A stretch of DNA of 32,488 bases from Candidatus Dormiibacterota bacterium (GTDB taxonomy: Bacteria; Chloroflexota; Dormibacteria; Dormibacterales; Dormibacteraceae): NCBI GenBank assembly GCA_003169845.1, contig PNAG01000005.1, positions 1 to 32,488 on the forward strand. Reading direction: 5' to 3'. Positions 1 through 7,037 of this stretch are shown here, in pieces. The position numbers were made by a program, and so were the translations under genes. The notes beneath the pieces were generated by a model. That model did not search any database and was not told where the DNA came from. It saw only the letters and a list, made by a program, of their open reading frames with translations. Each line of letters opens with the position of its first letter. Position 1 is the stretch's first letter.

Positions 1-37
1 GCTGAGCCGCCTTCAACAACCCTATCGGAAACACGAC

Positions 38-583
38 TTAGTCGGGTGTGCGCGGGGCCGCAGCCGCGAGAAACTGCACGAGGCGCGCACCGGATGGCGC
101 GTCAGGACGATTGGTTACAAAGTAGGGCCGGACAATCTCAAGCACATTGGTGGCGATTTCGTCTAGCTCCGAAGCGGTCACCAGCAAGCCACTGCTTTGC
201 ACCCGACTCCAGGTCCCGCCGCCGCCTGACAAATACGACGCGACGATTGATACCGCGTCCTTAAGCACCATCCGACTCAGCTGCGCAGCCGCTGCCTTCC
301 GATCGCTCGAATCAGTTCCGCTTTCCCAGCTGAATTCCTGAACCTGAGCACGCCACCGGCGTTCGCGTCCGTCATCCGAGGGGATCTCTTCGATTAGCCC
401 CCACTTGGAGAGCTTCCGGAGGTGGTAACTGCATGCGGACGGGCTCGCGCCGGCTATCTGCGCACACTCAGTCGCGGTCGCTGCGCCGTGGACCTGCAGG
501 TAATTGAGGATCTTGAATCGTCCCGGGTGGGCCAGAGCCTTCATCGAATCCGGGTCCGTAAGCGACGCACTTGTGAAAGACAT
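38..583 (-). CDS. ArsR-family winged-helix transcriptional regulator
   Basis: Predicted DNA-binding repressor of the ArsR/SmtB type, about 181 aa. The N-terminal part carries the family signature: MKALAHPGRFKILNYL, then ECAQIAGASPSACSYHLRKL as helix-turn-helix, then a wing (LIEEIPSDDGRERRWRA). The C-terminal ~100 residues resemble the effector/dimer region of the longer ArsR proteins with no metal-binding Cys pair visible, so a metal sensor is unlikely. Two upstream starts exist (TTG at 619, ATG at 604). I prefer ATG 583 because TTGACA, a 17-nt spacer, TAAGTT and a 7-nt gap place a promoter so that transcription would begin at or next to this ATG (leaderless). Target genes are not evident; the left neighbour is outside the window. 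Confidence 0.85.
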   Translation of the reverse strand: MSFTSASLTDPDSMKALAHPGRFKILNYLQVHGAATATECAQIAGASPSACSYHLRKLSKWGLIEEIPSDDGRERRWRAQVQEFSWESGTDSSDRKAAAAQLSRMVLKDAVSIVASYLSGGGGTWSRVQSSGLLVTASELDEIATNVLEIVRPYFVTNRPDAPSGARLVQFLAAAAPRTPD

Positions 584-590
584 ATTTCGA

Positions 591-619
591 AACTTATCTT
601 TCATATCCGCGCTTGTCAA
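591..619 (-). promoter_or_regulatory. Predicted leaderless promoter of the ArsR gene
   Basis: Reading the minus strand, TTGACA (619-614) is followed after 17 nt by TAAGTT (596-591), and ATG begins 7 nt later at 583. The -35 is a perfect sigma-70-type hexamer. The spacing implies a start point at or next to the ATG. Confidence 0.5.
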
Positions 620-733
620 GCGGGTGCCAGTTGTCGCGAACGGGACGCGCAGACCTTTAGGCCTACTTCAAGTGGTCGGCTTCAGGCAGCGCAGGGACGA
701 TTGAGGAAGGCGATCACGATCCGCACAGGCGGC

Positions 734-761
734 TTGACATCCGCGCTGTTAGCCCTATGCA
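734..761 (+). promoter_or_regulatory. Possible promoter reading into repeat copy 1
   Basis: TTGACA (734-739), 16-nt spacer, TATGCA (756-761). It lies just upstream of the first type-A repeat and no gene starts immediately downstream, so it might drive an untranslated RNA or be fortuitous. Confidence 0.25.
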
Positions 762-770
762 CGGGGCTGG

Positions 771-880
771 GCGGTGAGGCCCGAGTTCAAGCGTGCTGTA
801 TATCCAGTCGGAGGCACGTCAAGGCGTGGCCGTGTACCTCGGGCCGGCTGAGTCCGTACACCTTAAGGAAATACGGGGCA
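771..880 (+). repeat. Dispersed repeat, type A, copy 1
   Basis: Core at 852-880 (CCGTA, CCTTAAGG, TACGG, then GGGCA). The type-A left arm starts with a tRNA-like stub (GTGAGGCCCGAGTTCAA at ~773), then CCAGTCGGAGGCAC, then TACCTCGGGCCGGCTGAG. The same arm occurs at copies 4 and 8 and in shortened form at copy 2. The stretch 584-980 otherwise holds no convincing gene. Short reading frames across the repeat (for example a minus-strand APYFLKVYG string) recur only because the DNA recurs. Confidence 0.8.
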
Positions 881-980
881 CGCCGGAGGATTATGGGTCG
901 ATTCTGCGGGGACCCCACGATCGCTGTGATGTCGGTCATCCTTTTCGCGTGCTGGTTGAAAGGTCGTCTCGCTCGGCCGG

Positions 981-1391
981 ATGCCTCTTCGGCTGCTGGT
1001 TTGTGATGACTGTAAATGTCTAGGTGTGCGTGGCTTGAAAGCCAATAGCCGGAGTCATGGCGACGAATGGCTGGCAAGCCGCGATTGGCTGTTTCGCGCT
1101 TGCGTCCTCTTGATTCTTGCCTACTTCCTGCTCCTAGCCTCGTACGCCTTCCGACCCCTCTTGATCCCATGCCTGCTAGTCGGGATCGCCTATCTCTATG
1201 CCGCCGGCCGCTTCGCATGGCACGTACAACGGAATGCCCGTAATCGACATATGGCCATCGCCCGCACGCACGCCAACCCATTCCTCAAGTTGGTGGCGCA
1301 ACATCCCGTGGCTGCCGGTCTGCTGATGGCAGCGGCTTGGGTCGTGCTTGGAGTCGCGGCTGTCGACATTCTTCGCCGCACAGGCGGGTGA
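981..1391 (+). CDS. Small membrane protein, unknown function
   Basis: Protein of up to 136 aa with two clear hydrophobic segments in the middle (WLFRACVLLILAYFLLLASY, then PLLIPCLLVGIAYLYAAGRF). A charged loop follows, then a last hydrophobic segment (VAAGLLMAAAWVVLGVAAV) and a short RRTGG tail. No family recognised. The start is uncertain: ATG 981 adds an unlikely Cys-rich N-terminus, while GTG 1026 or TTG 1035 would begin nearer the membrane region, and no ribosome-binding site decides it. It is the first of a run of small membrane proteins (1.0-3.3 kb) on the same strand, separated by repeat DNA. Confidence 0.55.
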   Translation: MPLRLLVCDDCKCLGVRGLKANSRSHGDEWLASRDWLFRACVLLILAYFLLLASYAFRPLLIPCLLVGIAYLYAAGRFAWHVQRNARNRHMAIARTHANPFLKLVAQHPVAAGLLMAAAWVVLGVAAVDILRRTGG

Positions 1392-1418
1392 CGGCTGGTC
1401 CGGCCGACCGGTTGGAAT

Positions 1419-1433
1419 CTGAGTCAGACTCAG
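1419..1433. promoter_or_regulatory. Perfect 15-bp palindrome
   Basis: CTGAGTCAGACTCAG: two 7-bp arms around a central A, in the gap between two small membrane-protein genes. It could be an operator; no regulator can be assigned. Confidence 0.3.
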
Positions 1434-1482
1434 CGTCATCCGCTGAGGCTAATCCGCGATCCCGAAAGAGCGATTGACTCCC

Positions 1483-1506
1483 GGTTCGCGTTACGGAAAC
1501 TACGGC
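1483..1506 (+). repeat. 24-bp dispersed repeat, copy 1 of 3
   Basis: GGTTCGCGTTACGG followed by AAACTACGGC. Near-identical copies lie at 2162-2185 and 27485-27508. The copy at 2162 contains the perfect palindrome GTTACGGTAAC. Confidence 0.55.
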
Positions 1507-1567
1507 CCTGGACAGACGATTTAGTCTGGATCTGGCCAGGTTCCCATCTGCGCATGATTGCGTCGTC

Positions 1568-1669
1568 ATGCGGAAGGTCGTCGGGATCGGCCTCGCAGCC
1601 CTGGTCGCTCTAGTCGTCGCGGGCCTAATCTTGGGAGGCTATTTGGACGCCGCTGGCGCGCCGACGTGA
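1568..1669 (+). CDS. 33-aa single-pass membrane peptide
   Basis: Short reading frame MRKVVGIGLAALVALVVAGL continuing to LGGYLDAAGAPT. It has a basic N-terminus and one ~20-residue hydrophobic helix. Its TGA stop overlaps the GTG start of the next gene in a GTGA arrangement typical of translational coupling. That overlap and the membrane-helix composition are the only support; there is no clear ribosome-binding site and no recognised family. Confidence 0.4.
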   Translation: MRKVVGIGLAALVALVVAGLILGGYLDAAGAPT

Positions 1670-2106
1670 CCGCCCCTGACAAAAGCGCCGCTGGAGCGGA
1701 CGCTCAAAACGTATGGAACGTAGTCATCCTGGTCCTGGTTGGAGCTGCCATCATTGGCGGCTTTGTCATCACGCAGGTCGCAGTTGAGCCGATTCGATCT
1801 GGCTCGTTTTGGCTTCTGATATTGATTGGCGGCGCAATGATTGTGAGCGCCGTTGGATGGGGTTACACGGAGATCCGAATTCAAGAGAGGTTATCTCCAA
1901 AGTCTGAAAGGACATCGGATGCGCGGCGAATCCTTGGCTACGTTGGAGTATTGATCGTTGTCGCGGCGATTGCAGTGGCTGGAGCAATGGTGCCGGCGCG
2001 ACTCGCCCCGGCCATTTGGACGATCTATATCCCGATATGGTTGTTCGGAGGATGGTGGCTTCGCAGGCGGCGACACGGCCGGAAGTTCAAGCGGGGCCGT
2101 CCTTAG
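1666..2106 (+). CDS. Small membrane protein, unknown function
   Basis: About 146 aa, starting at GTG 1666 (TAPDKSAAGADAQ...). An ATG further upstream at 1558 in the same frame would read through the 33-aa peptide region with an Arg-rich, non-natural N-terminus, so I reject it. Hydrophobic segments: VWNVVILVLVGAAIIGGFVI, FWLLILIGGAMIVSAVGWGY, ILGYVGVLIVVAAIAVAGAM and a shorter WTIYIPIWLFGGWWL, ending in an Arg/Lys-rich tail (RRRRHGRKFKRGRP). No family recognised. Probably co-translated with the preceding peptide. Confidence 0.65.
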   Translation: MTAPDKSAAGADAQNVWNVVILVLVGAAIIGGFVITQVAVEPIRSGSFWLLILIGGAMIVSAVGWGYTEIRIQERLSPKSERTSDARRILGYVGVLIVVAAIAVAGAMVPARLAPAIWTIYIPIWLFGGWWLRRRRHGRKFKRGRP

Positions 2107-2161
2107 AGGCGTCAACAGCGTCGGCGGAGGTTGATCGCGGTGCCTGTCAGCTTGATCGCCT

Positions 2162-2185
2162 GGTTCGCGTTACGGTAACTACGGC
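2162..2185 (+). repeat. 24-bp dispersed repeat, copy 2 of 3
   Basis: Same unit as 1483-1506, here containing GTTACGGTAAC. It is followed by CACCCGA and then by the 16-bp repeat at 2196. Confidence 0.55.
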
Positions 2186-2195
2186 TCACCCGAAT

Positions 2196-2211
2196 GGGCC
2201 AAACGTACGCC
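2196..2211 (+). repeat. 16-bp repeat GGGCCAAACGTACGCC, copy 1
   Basis: An identical 16-mer occurs at 2697-2712, so the small membrane gene at 2264 is bracketed by the two copies. A diverged relative (CGCCAAACGTCCGC) is at 29591. Confidence 0.5.
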
Positions 2212-2263
2212 TTGGCGAGAAAGGGGTGCATTTCCCGCGTCGAACCGTAACCTTGGCTAGGTT

Positions 2264-2644
2264 ATGAGGGGCGCACTGCAACTGATTCCGTTCGTCGCCG
2301 TGCTCGCCATCAGTGCGTTCGCTGGCGAGTTCGCTTGGCATTATGTTCGGTGGCGACGACAACACCATGGTGACCTCCCGATGGCGCCGTTTACTCTTCG
2401 TCGTTATTGGGCCTTTCGTGCTAAGGGAGTTGGTGCAGCAATCGTGCTGGCCCTATTCGCCGCGGCGATTGCGGTCGGGTTAGCTGACTCAACGGTGGGT
2501 GGCTACCTCTTCTTTGGAGTTGGTGCGGCTGTACTTGCAGTCTTCATGACTGCTTACTACACCTGGCGACTACGAACAATTGCGAGGTGGTGGGGAAGGG
2601 GAGACACGGCTGATAGGGATCCGGCTCGAAACCGCAAAAGATAG
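2264..2644 (+). CDS. Small membrane protein (paralogue of the gene at 25042-25381)
   Basis: 126 aa. Hydrophobic N-terminal helix (LIPFVAVLAISAFAGEFAWH), a basic loop, then two helices (GAAIVLALFAAAIAVGLA and GYLFFGVGAAVLAVFMTAYY) and the conserved end TWRLRTIARWW followed by a polar tail. A second copy of the same protein lies 23 kb away on the minus strand, where it is frameshifted; shared strings include MTAYY, WRLR and IARWW. Function unknown. The ATG follows TTGGCTAGGTT with no ribosome-binding site. Confidence 0.7.
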   Translation: MRGALQLIPFVAVLAISAFAGEFAWHYVRWRRQHHGDLPMAPFTLRRYWAFRAKGVGAAIVLALFAAAIAVGLADSTVGGYLFFGVGAAVLAVFMTAYYTWRLRTIARWWGRGDTADRDPARNRKR

Positions 2645-2696
2645 CCCCCGAGTGGAGGGTATGAGCATGGGCCGTGCCGTGCATGCGCACCGTAGC

Positions 2697-2712
2697 GGGC
2701 CAAACGTACGCC
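2697..2712 (+). repeat. 16-bp repeat GGGCCAAACGTACGCC, copy 2
   Basis: Identical to 2196-2211; lies between two membrane-protein genes. Confidence 0.5.
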
Positions 2713-2815
2713 AGCAATGCGGGCACTCGTTCGGAGCGATTGAGCGCTAGGGCCCAGCCTCCGGGTTGGGGGCAGAGCGCGGCATCAATCGTGTGCCACT
2801 CGAATCGGGTCCCTG

Positions 2816-2821
2816 TAAGGT
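2816..2821 (+). promoter_or_regulatory. Predicted -10 box of a leaderless gene
   Basis: TAAGGT ends 6 nt before the GTG start at 2828. No good -35 is visible. AAGG in the same spot could instead act as a weak ribosome-binding site. Confidence 0.3.
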
Positions 2822-2827
2822 GCAGCT

Positions 2828-3250
2828 GTGGGCATCTTGATTGGCTTGATCATTCGAAAGCGGTGGATGACGATTACCGCGCTCGCCCTCACCTTTGTCG
2901 GAGTGTTCACGCTTCCTGGACTTCCATCGCCGGCCAGCTACACAGTGCTGGTCCCACCAGTAATTCTCATCATAGCGATCATCTACGAAGGCGGTTCATT
3001 GCCAGGGCTCACGATCAGCTCGCGACTTCGATTGGCTTTGACGCTGTGGATGGGCTTTAGCGTGCTTGTATTGACGGCGGGCATTGTGTTCGCCGGCTCG
3101 AGCTCTTCGGGTCTGATCGCGACCATCGCAATATTCGTTGTGTTGGCTGTGGCAGGCGTACTCACGATTGGCATCCTCCACCGTCGCCAACTTCGTCACG
3201 CGGCGAAAGTGGGTGGGAGTCAGCCAAGCGACGGCATCGCGCCGGTCTGA
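2828..3250 (+). CDS. Four-helix membrane protein, unknown function
   Basis: 140 aa, GTG start. Hydrophobic segments at about residues 13-32, 37-52, 68-88 and 93-115 with short loops, and a basic C-terminal tail (HRRQLRHAAKVGG). No family recognised and no catalytic motif. It closes the run of small membrane proteins at the left end. The GTG is preceded at 6 nt by TAAGGT. Confidence 0.65.
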   Translation: MGILIGLIIRKRWMTITALALTFVGVFTLPGLPSPASYTVLVPPVILIIAIIYEGGSLPGLTISSRLRLALTLWMGFSVLVLTAGIVFAGSSSSGLIATIAIFVVLAVAGVLTIGILHRRQLRHAAKVGGSQPSDGIAPV

Positions 3251-3363
3251 GTCAAATGGTCTGCGCCGAATTCGACACGCCGAGGTAAGAGCCATCGAGT
3301 TCGAGTTGTATCAACCCTACGCACGGAGCCGCATCCTGGACTCTGTTGGGAGCGCGGTTGATC

Positions 3364-3540
3364 TCAAATGGGGCGGGGACCCCGCTCCTCGGCAATAGAA
3401 AACACGTCTGCCTCGATGAGGCTAATGCGCTGGCGCAGATGATCCAGGTGTTGGTCGGCGCGGGCGACCTTCAGCCAGGTCTTCTCCAGCTTCAGCGTCG
3501 GCGAGTAGTAGGGCGCGGACACGCTAGTAGCCGACGTCAT
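3364..3540 (-). pseudogene. N-terminal fragment of a conserved hypothetical protein
   Basis: 58-residue reading frame whose ATG (3540) overlaps the end of the upstream HEPN-motif gene by 17 nt. It contains YYSPTLKLEKTWLKVARADQ then HLDHLRQRI. This resembles the amphipathic N-terminal helix of hypothetical proteins that begin 'LEK.WLK..RA..H...L' and normally run to 200 aa or more. The frame ends at TGA after RGPRPI, and a continuation in another frame (APFEINRAP...) is weak. I read it as a decayed or frameshifted second gene of the operon, not a complete small protein. Confidence 0.4.
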
Positions 3541-4977
3541 CTGGATACGGCTGACGAGGCACACCCACTTCCAAGTACGGCTCTGGCGTCAAATCCGGGC
3601 GCATCTGGCGCAGCTTGGCTTCAAGCGCACTCCATGTTCCGCTTTTGAGAACTGTCATTCGGCACCCATGCTTGTCTGGGCACTCCTTCTGTCCCTGGTT
3701 CAAGTGCCGCACATGAAAGTGGGCATCGTTGGGGAAGTCGGCCATGATCAATTTCCAGGTCCCTCGCCGGTTGTGATGCGGTAGGCCGAGGAAGTTACCC
3801 GGCCGAATCGCAAGGTAGGTCTTGCCCTTGTCGCGGCGAATCAGAAACAACCGATCGAGCGGCTCGATCTCGTCACTGGTCGGTTGGTTCCCTGCGAGCC
3901 AATCGATAGCCGCGTCGCGGGTGCCCGGCCCCCATAGGTAATTCATGGGGTATGACGTGGTGTCGTAGCGGGCATCGAACGTGTGCGTGTCTCGCTGCTC
4001 GATGTCAGGCATCAAGACAAGGACGTAAGTCCAACCCTCATTCGGTGCGGCGGCTAAGTCTTGCGTGAAGATCGATCGGAACTCGGCACCAGGTTTGATT
4101 GGCCAGGCGACGTTCCATGCCAGAGCAATCGGATGGCGCGGAATCGAAGACGGGTACAGCCGGCCGTCACGGGTGGTGAATCCCCACATTCTGTTGATGA
4201 TTTCGGCCATGTCGTTGATTGCCAGAGTCGAGTCAACCGGCATTCCAATGCGTCCGACACTGGAGCCATGTGCGAAGTGGTTGCGCAGATCTCCAAAAAC
4301 GGCGAGCTGCACCTTCTTATTGACCTGGCCGTTCAGCACGCCAACCTCGTGCGCCCAGCGCAGCAATGGATCGAGGGTGAGAGGCATTTCTATCTTCTCG
4401 CCGGGCCGAAGCTCGAGCCACTTGCCCGCATGCTTGCCTCCACTGCGGAAAGCCTCCGCGAGCAGGTCGAAGCTCGTGGTTTCAAGGACTTCGGCATTGC
4501 CCCCCTTATCGACGAAGGGGATCCTGCTTTCGTAGTAGGCGACAAAGCGCTCGCGGAGAGCATGCTCCAGCACCACCCAAGTCAGGTCGTCGGTGGTGGT
4601 GAAGAGCTCGCACTCCGTATGAATGGAGGAGACGGATCCGGTCAAAGCCCTTCCTGGTGGCTTCGGGCACGGCCGCCTTGAGCTCGGCAGCCGCAATCGT
4701 CTCCTGCTGAAACCTAGCACTGTCCTCCGGCGACATCGATCCCATGGTCGACAGCCCCCAGGGCGTGAACGTCAGCGTCCGTACGTCTGGCGTGATCAGT
4801 TCGGCAAAGGTCTTGATCTGCACGGGATAAGTCTCGATCACCCAGGGCCATCGGGAATCGCCGGCATCTCGAAGGCGTGCTGGGAGGTGGAGGAGGACGG
4901 TGGCGATACGGCCGTTCCTGGTCGTACTCGTTGAACGACTTCTTCTTGAGGATGGCCGCCTCGCGCCTCAGCTTCAT
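3524..4977 (-). pseudogene. HEPN-motif protein, frameshifted
   Basis: The natural protein is spread over three frames. A probable start at ATG 4977 (MKLRREAAILKKKSF) is followed by a shift to a frame reading RNGRIATVLLHLPARLRDAG and then VIETYPVQIKTFAELITPDV. A second shift near 4620-4655 leads to TECELFTTTDDLTWVVLEH and then ~360 uninterrupted codons to TAG at 3524. The C-terminal part holds FGDLRNHFAHGSS. RNHFAH fits the Rx4-6H motif of HEPN RNase-like domains. No other family recognised. The long intact 3' part suggests either recent inactivation or assembly/sequencing indels. The operon partner is the overlapping fragment at 3364-3540. Confidence 0.6.
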
Positions 4978-5052
4978 CTGAGCTCGATTTTGCCCCTGGG
5001 CGGTGGGCAAGAGTGGTTGGTTCCAGTACCGCCAGCTAGTACGTAAAACGCC

Positions 5053-5106
5053 GTGAGCGTGCTCCTCGGGCCGGTGAGTCCGTACACCTTAAGGAAATAC
5101 GGGGCA
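5053..5106 (+). repeat. Dispersed repeat, type A (short left arm), copy 2
   Basis: Core at 5078-5106, identical to copy 1. The left arm keeps only GAGCGTGCTCCTCGGGCCGG and TGAG. It lies ~130 bp upstream of the ECF sigma gene. Confidence 0.8.
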
Positions 5107-5226
5107 CCCGGTGCGATCGTGTGCATCAACCGAAGTCCTAACTCCGACCTGAAGGCGGCCGCCAAGACTGACGAGTGGGAGTCCGTTGCACGGCTGTTCT
5201 CTGTTCGGTTTTCGGTCCGGGGTTCG

Positions 5227-5232
5227 TATAAA
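5227..5232 (+). promoter_or_regulatory. Predicted -10 box of leaderless ECF sigma gene
   Basis: TATAAA ends 5 nt before ATG 5238. A weak -35-like TTCGGT is 17 nt further upstream. The spacing puts the start point at about the ATG. Confidence 0.4.
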
Positions 5233-5237
5233 GAGAC

Positions 5238-5798
5238 ATGCAGGCGGCCCAACCCAGAGTGGCAGCGTTCGAGGTTGCCGATCGATTGGACGCCCAGAAG
5301 CTCTGCGAGTTGTATTCCGAGAGGGTCTACCGGTTCGCGAGCATGGTCTCCAAAGGAAGCGTTGATTCGGAGGACTTGGCTCAAGAGGCCCTCGAACGGG
5401 CTATTCGCGCAATTGACTCGTACGACGGCCGTCGGGGGTCGGTCGACGCCTGGCTCTGGCAGATAGTCGTTAATGCCGCCAGAGACGCTGGGCGGGTCGA
5501 ACGACGTCGTCAACTTAGCTTCGAGCGGATGGTCGCGCTCTTGCCTCGCTCGGTTCCGGACGAAGTGTCGGACCTGGACTCGGCCATCGGTGATCACGCA
5601 GTTCTCCAGGCGATTCGCCGCCTCCGTCCCCGCGAGCGCGCGCTTATCGCTCTGCGCTACGGCGCTGATCTCGACTACGCGGCGGTCGGGGCATCGCTTG
5701 GCCTGTCCGCTGAGGCTGCCGGAGTGGCGACCCGACGTGCGCTGGCCTCTCTACGAAATCGCCTTCAATCACAGACACAGACCGGGAGGGACCAATGA
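5238..5798 (+). CDS. ECF-type RNA polymerase sigma factor
   Basis: 186 aa, the usual length for group 4 (ECF) sigma factors, which direct RNA polymerase to a small regulon under control of a partner protein. Region 2 at about residues 18-85: LYSERVYRFASMVSKGSVDSED then LAQEALERAIRAIDSYDGRRG and AWLWQIVVNAARDAGR. Region 4 at about 128-178: AIRRLRPRERALIALRYGADLDY, ASLGLSAEAAGVATRRALAS. The ATG of the downstream membrane protein overlaps the TGA stop (ATGA), so the two are translationally coupled, as is usual for sigma/anti-sigma pairs. A second such module is on the opposite strand at 9.5-11.2 kb. Confidence 0.93.
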   Translation: MQAAQPRVAAFEVADRLDAQKLCELYSERVYRFASMVSKGSVDSEDLAQEALERAIRAIDSYDGRRGSVDAWLWQIVVNAARDAGRVERRRQLSFERMVALLPRSVPDEVSDLDSAIGDHAVLQAIRRLRPRERALIALRYGADLDYAAVGASLGLSAEAAGVATRRALASLRNRLQSQTQTGRDQ

Positions 5799-6850
5799 GC
5801 CAGAGCCTAGATGCCCGCCTTCGTGCGATCGAGATTCCAGTCCCGTCGGGCCTCGCAGCGCGAGCCTTGGCTCAGGCTGGCCGCAGGGCCCCTCGCTCTC
5901 TAGCCGGGGGTAAGTTTCGCAGGCGACTTGTGGTCAGTCTCGCCCTTGTAACAGTCCTTTTCGGGGGAAATATGACGGCAGCCTATTTCCTCCCCCGGTA
6001 CAGCGAGGCGCTCGCCGGAGCCTACTTGGTCGGGGCGATCTCGGGACCAGTGCTTCGGGCGGCGGGCTTGGCCAACGCACAACTGACTTCTGCCAACGAC
6101 ACGGCGGTCTCCGCGGGCCATAGCTTGCGACTGGTTGCAGCCTATGCCGACACCGACCGGACCATCATCTTCGTCGAGATCGACGGTCAACCACTCCAGG
6201 TCGTCAGCGAGGCGCAACCTCCAACCGGCGCATTGGCGATTGGTGACGTCCAGGTTTCTGACCAATTCGGCCACCAGTACGCGCCTGTTGCGGGCGCGCA
6301 CTCCGTCTTCGATCCGATCGAGGTGGAACCTCTTGTGTGGCCGGCGTCGGCGGAGGGCGCTCGCTTGACGATTCAGGTGGCCAACATCGAGCCTCTCAGC
6401 GGACCGCATCAACTAATTGCTGGCAGTTGGACGCTTCACGTAACCCTGTTCCAACAGACTGCAGAAAGGCTCCCGTTGCCACCGTCCGGTTCGATCGCCG
6501 GAACGCACTACGCGTTTACCGCGGTCCACCTTTCGGCGGCACTTCTCCAGATCCACATCCGAGTCAGTGGGGACGCCGCGAACAAGCTTGACCAGGCCAA
6601 TGCATCCCGTCCCACCGACGCCGCCGGCCAACGGGCCCGGGGCGAAGAAATTGGTCGCATCATGTCTGGTTACTTCAAGGCAACCCTGATCGCTCCAGAT
6701 GGATTGATCGTCAGCCCGCGCTCATGGGATGCCGGAGATGGCTGGATCAACGCGACATACCCCGGCGTCGGACCCGGCACCTATCACGTCTTGATCGGGG
6801 ATCCGACTGTCGGTGTCTACGACTCGACCATCGTTGTCCCAGCGAGTTAG
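5795..6850 (+). CDS. Single-pass membrane protein coupled to ECF sigma (putative anti-sigma)
   Basis: 351 aa. Short cytoplasmic N-terminus (MSQSLDARLRAIEIPVPSGL...) rich in Ala/Arg, one membrane helix at about 47-67 (LVVSLALVTVLFGGNMTAAY), then a ~280-residue predicted extracellular beta-rich region. It contains LVAAYADTDRTIIFVEIDG, a pattern also seen in the partner protein of the second ECF operon (LDRAYADVNRIIVAYTI), as in DUF4179-like extracytoplasmic domains. There is no HxxxCxxC zinc motif of classical ZAS anti-sigma factors, so regulation would rest on the short N-terminal part. The anti-sigma role is inferred from the ATGA coupling to the sigma gene. Confidence 0.7.
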   Translation: MSQSLDARLRAIEIPVPSGLAARALAQAGRRAPRSLAGGKFRRRLVVSLALVTVLFGGNMTAAYFLPRYSEALAGAYLVGAISGPVLRAAGLANAQLTSANDTAVSAGHSLRLVAAYADTDRTIIFVEIDGQPLQVVSEAQPPTGALAIGDVQVSDQFGHQYAPVAGAHSVFDPIEVEPLVWPASAEGARLTIQVANIEPLSGPHQLIAGSWTLHVTLFQQTAERLPLPPSGSIAGTHYAFTAVHLSAALLQIHIRVSGDAANKLDQANASRPTDAAGQRARGEEIGRIMSGYFKATLIAPDGLIVSPRSWDAGDGWINATYPGVGPGTYHVLIGDPTVGVYDSTIVVPAS

Positions 6851-6920
6851 CGTCTGTCGGGCAGTGGGACAGGCGGTAGGTCCGTACACCTTAAGGAAAT
6901 ACGGGGCAGGCTGCGGTGAC
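6851..6920 (+). repeat. Dispersed repeat, type B, copy 3
   Basis: Core at 6880-6908. Left arm of type B (CTGTCGGGCAGTGGGACAGG, then CGGTAG). The right arm begins GGCTGCGGTGAC, as in copy 6. It lies directly after the stop codon of the membrane protein, in the gap between two convergent operons; the rest of 6921-7037 shows nothing. Confidence 0.8.
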
Positions 6921-7037
6921 TTGCTCAGGTCGGTTAGCGCCCGGCTCCGCATCATGGTCTTCGACCCCGCCCGCGAACTTAAGGAGGCGCGCCGACCCCC
7001 TGAGATTTCAGAGGATGTAACGGACGATGATTCCTTA

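Noticed and set aside
787..1281. Long minus-strand reading frame containing APYFLKVYG across repeat copy 1
   Set aside because: The same peptide string recurs at the other repeat copies because the DNA repeats. The rest is Arg-rich and unlike a protein, and the frame is antisense to a better membrane-protein gene.
4974..5597. 207-codon minus-strand frame opposite the ECF sigma gene
   Set aside because: Antisense to an unmistakable sigma factor and without any protein-like features.
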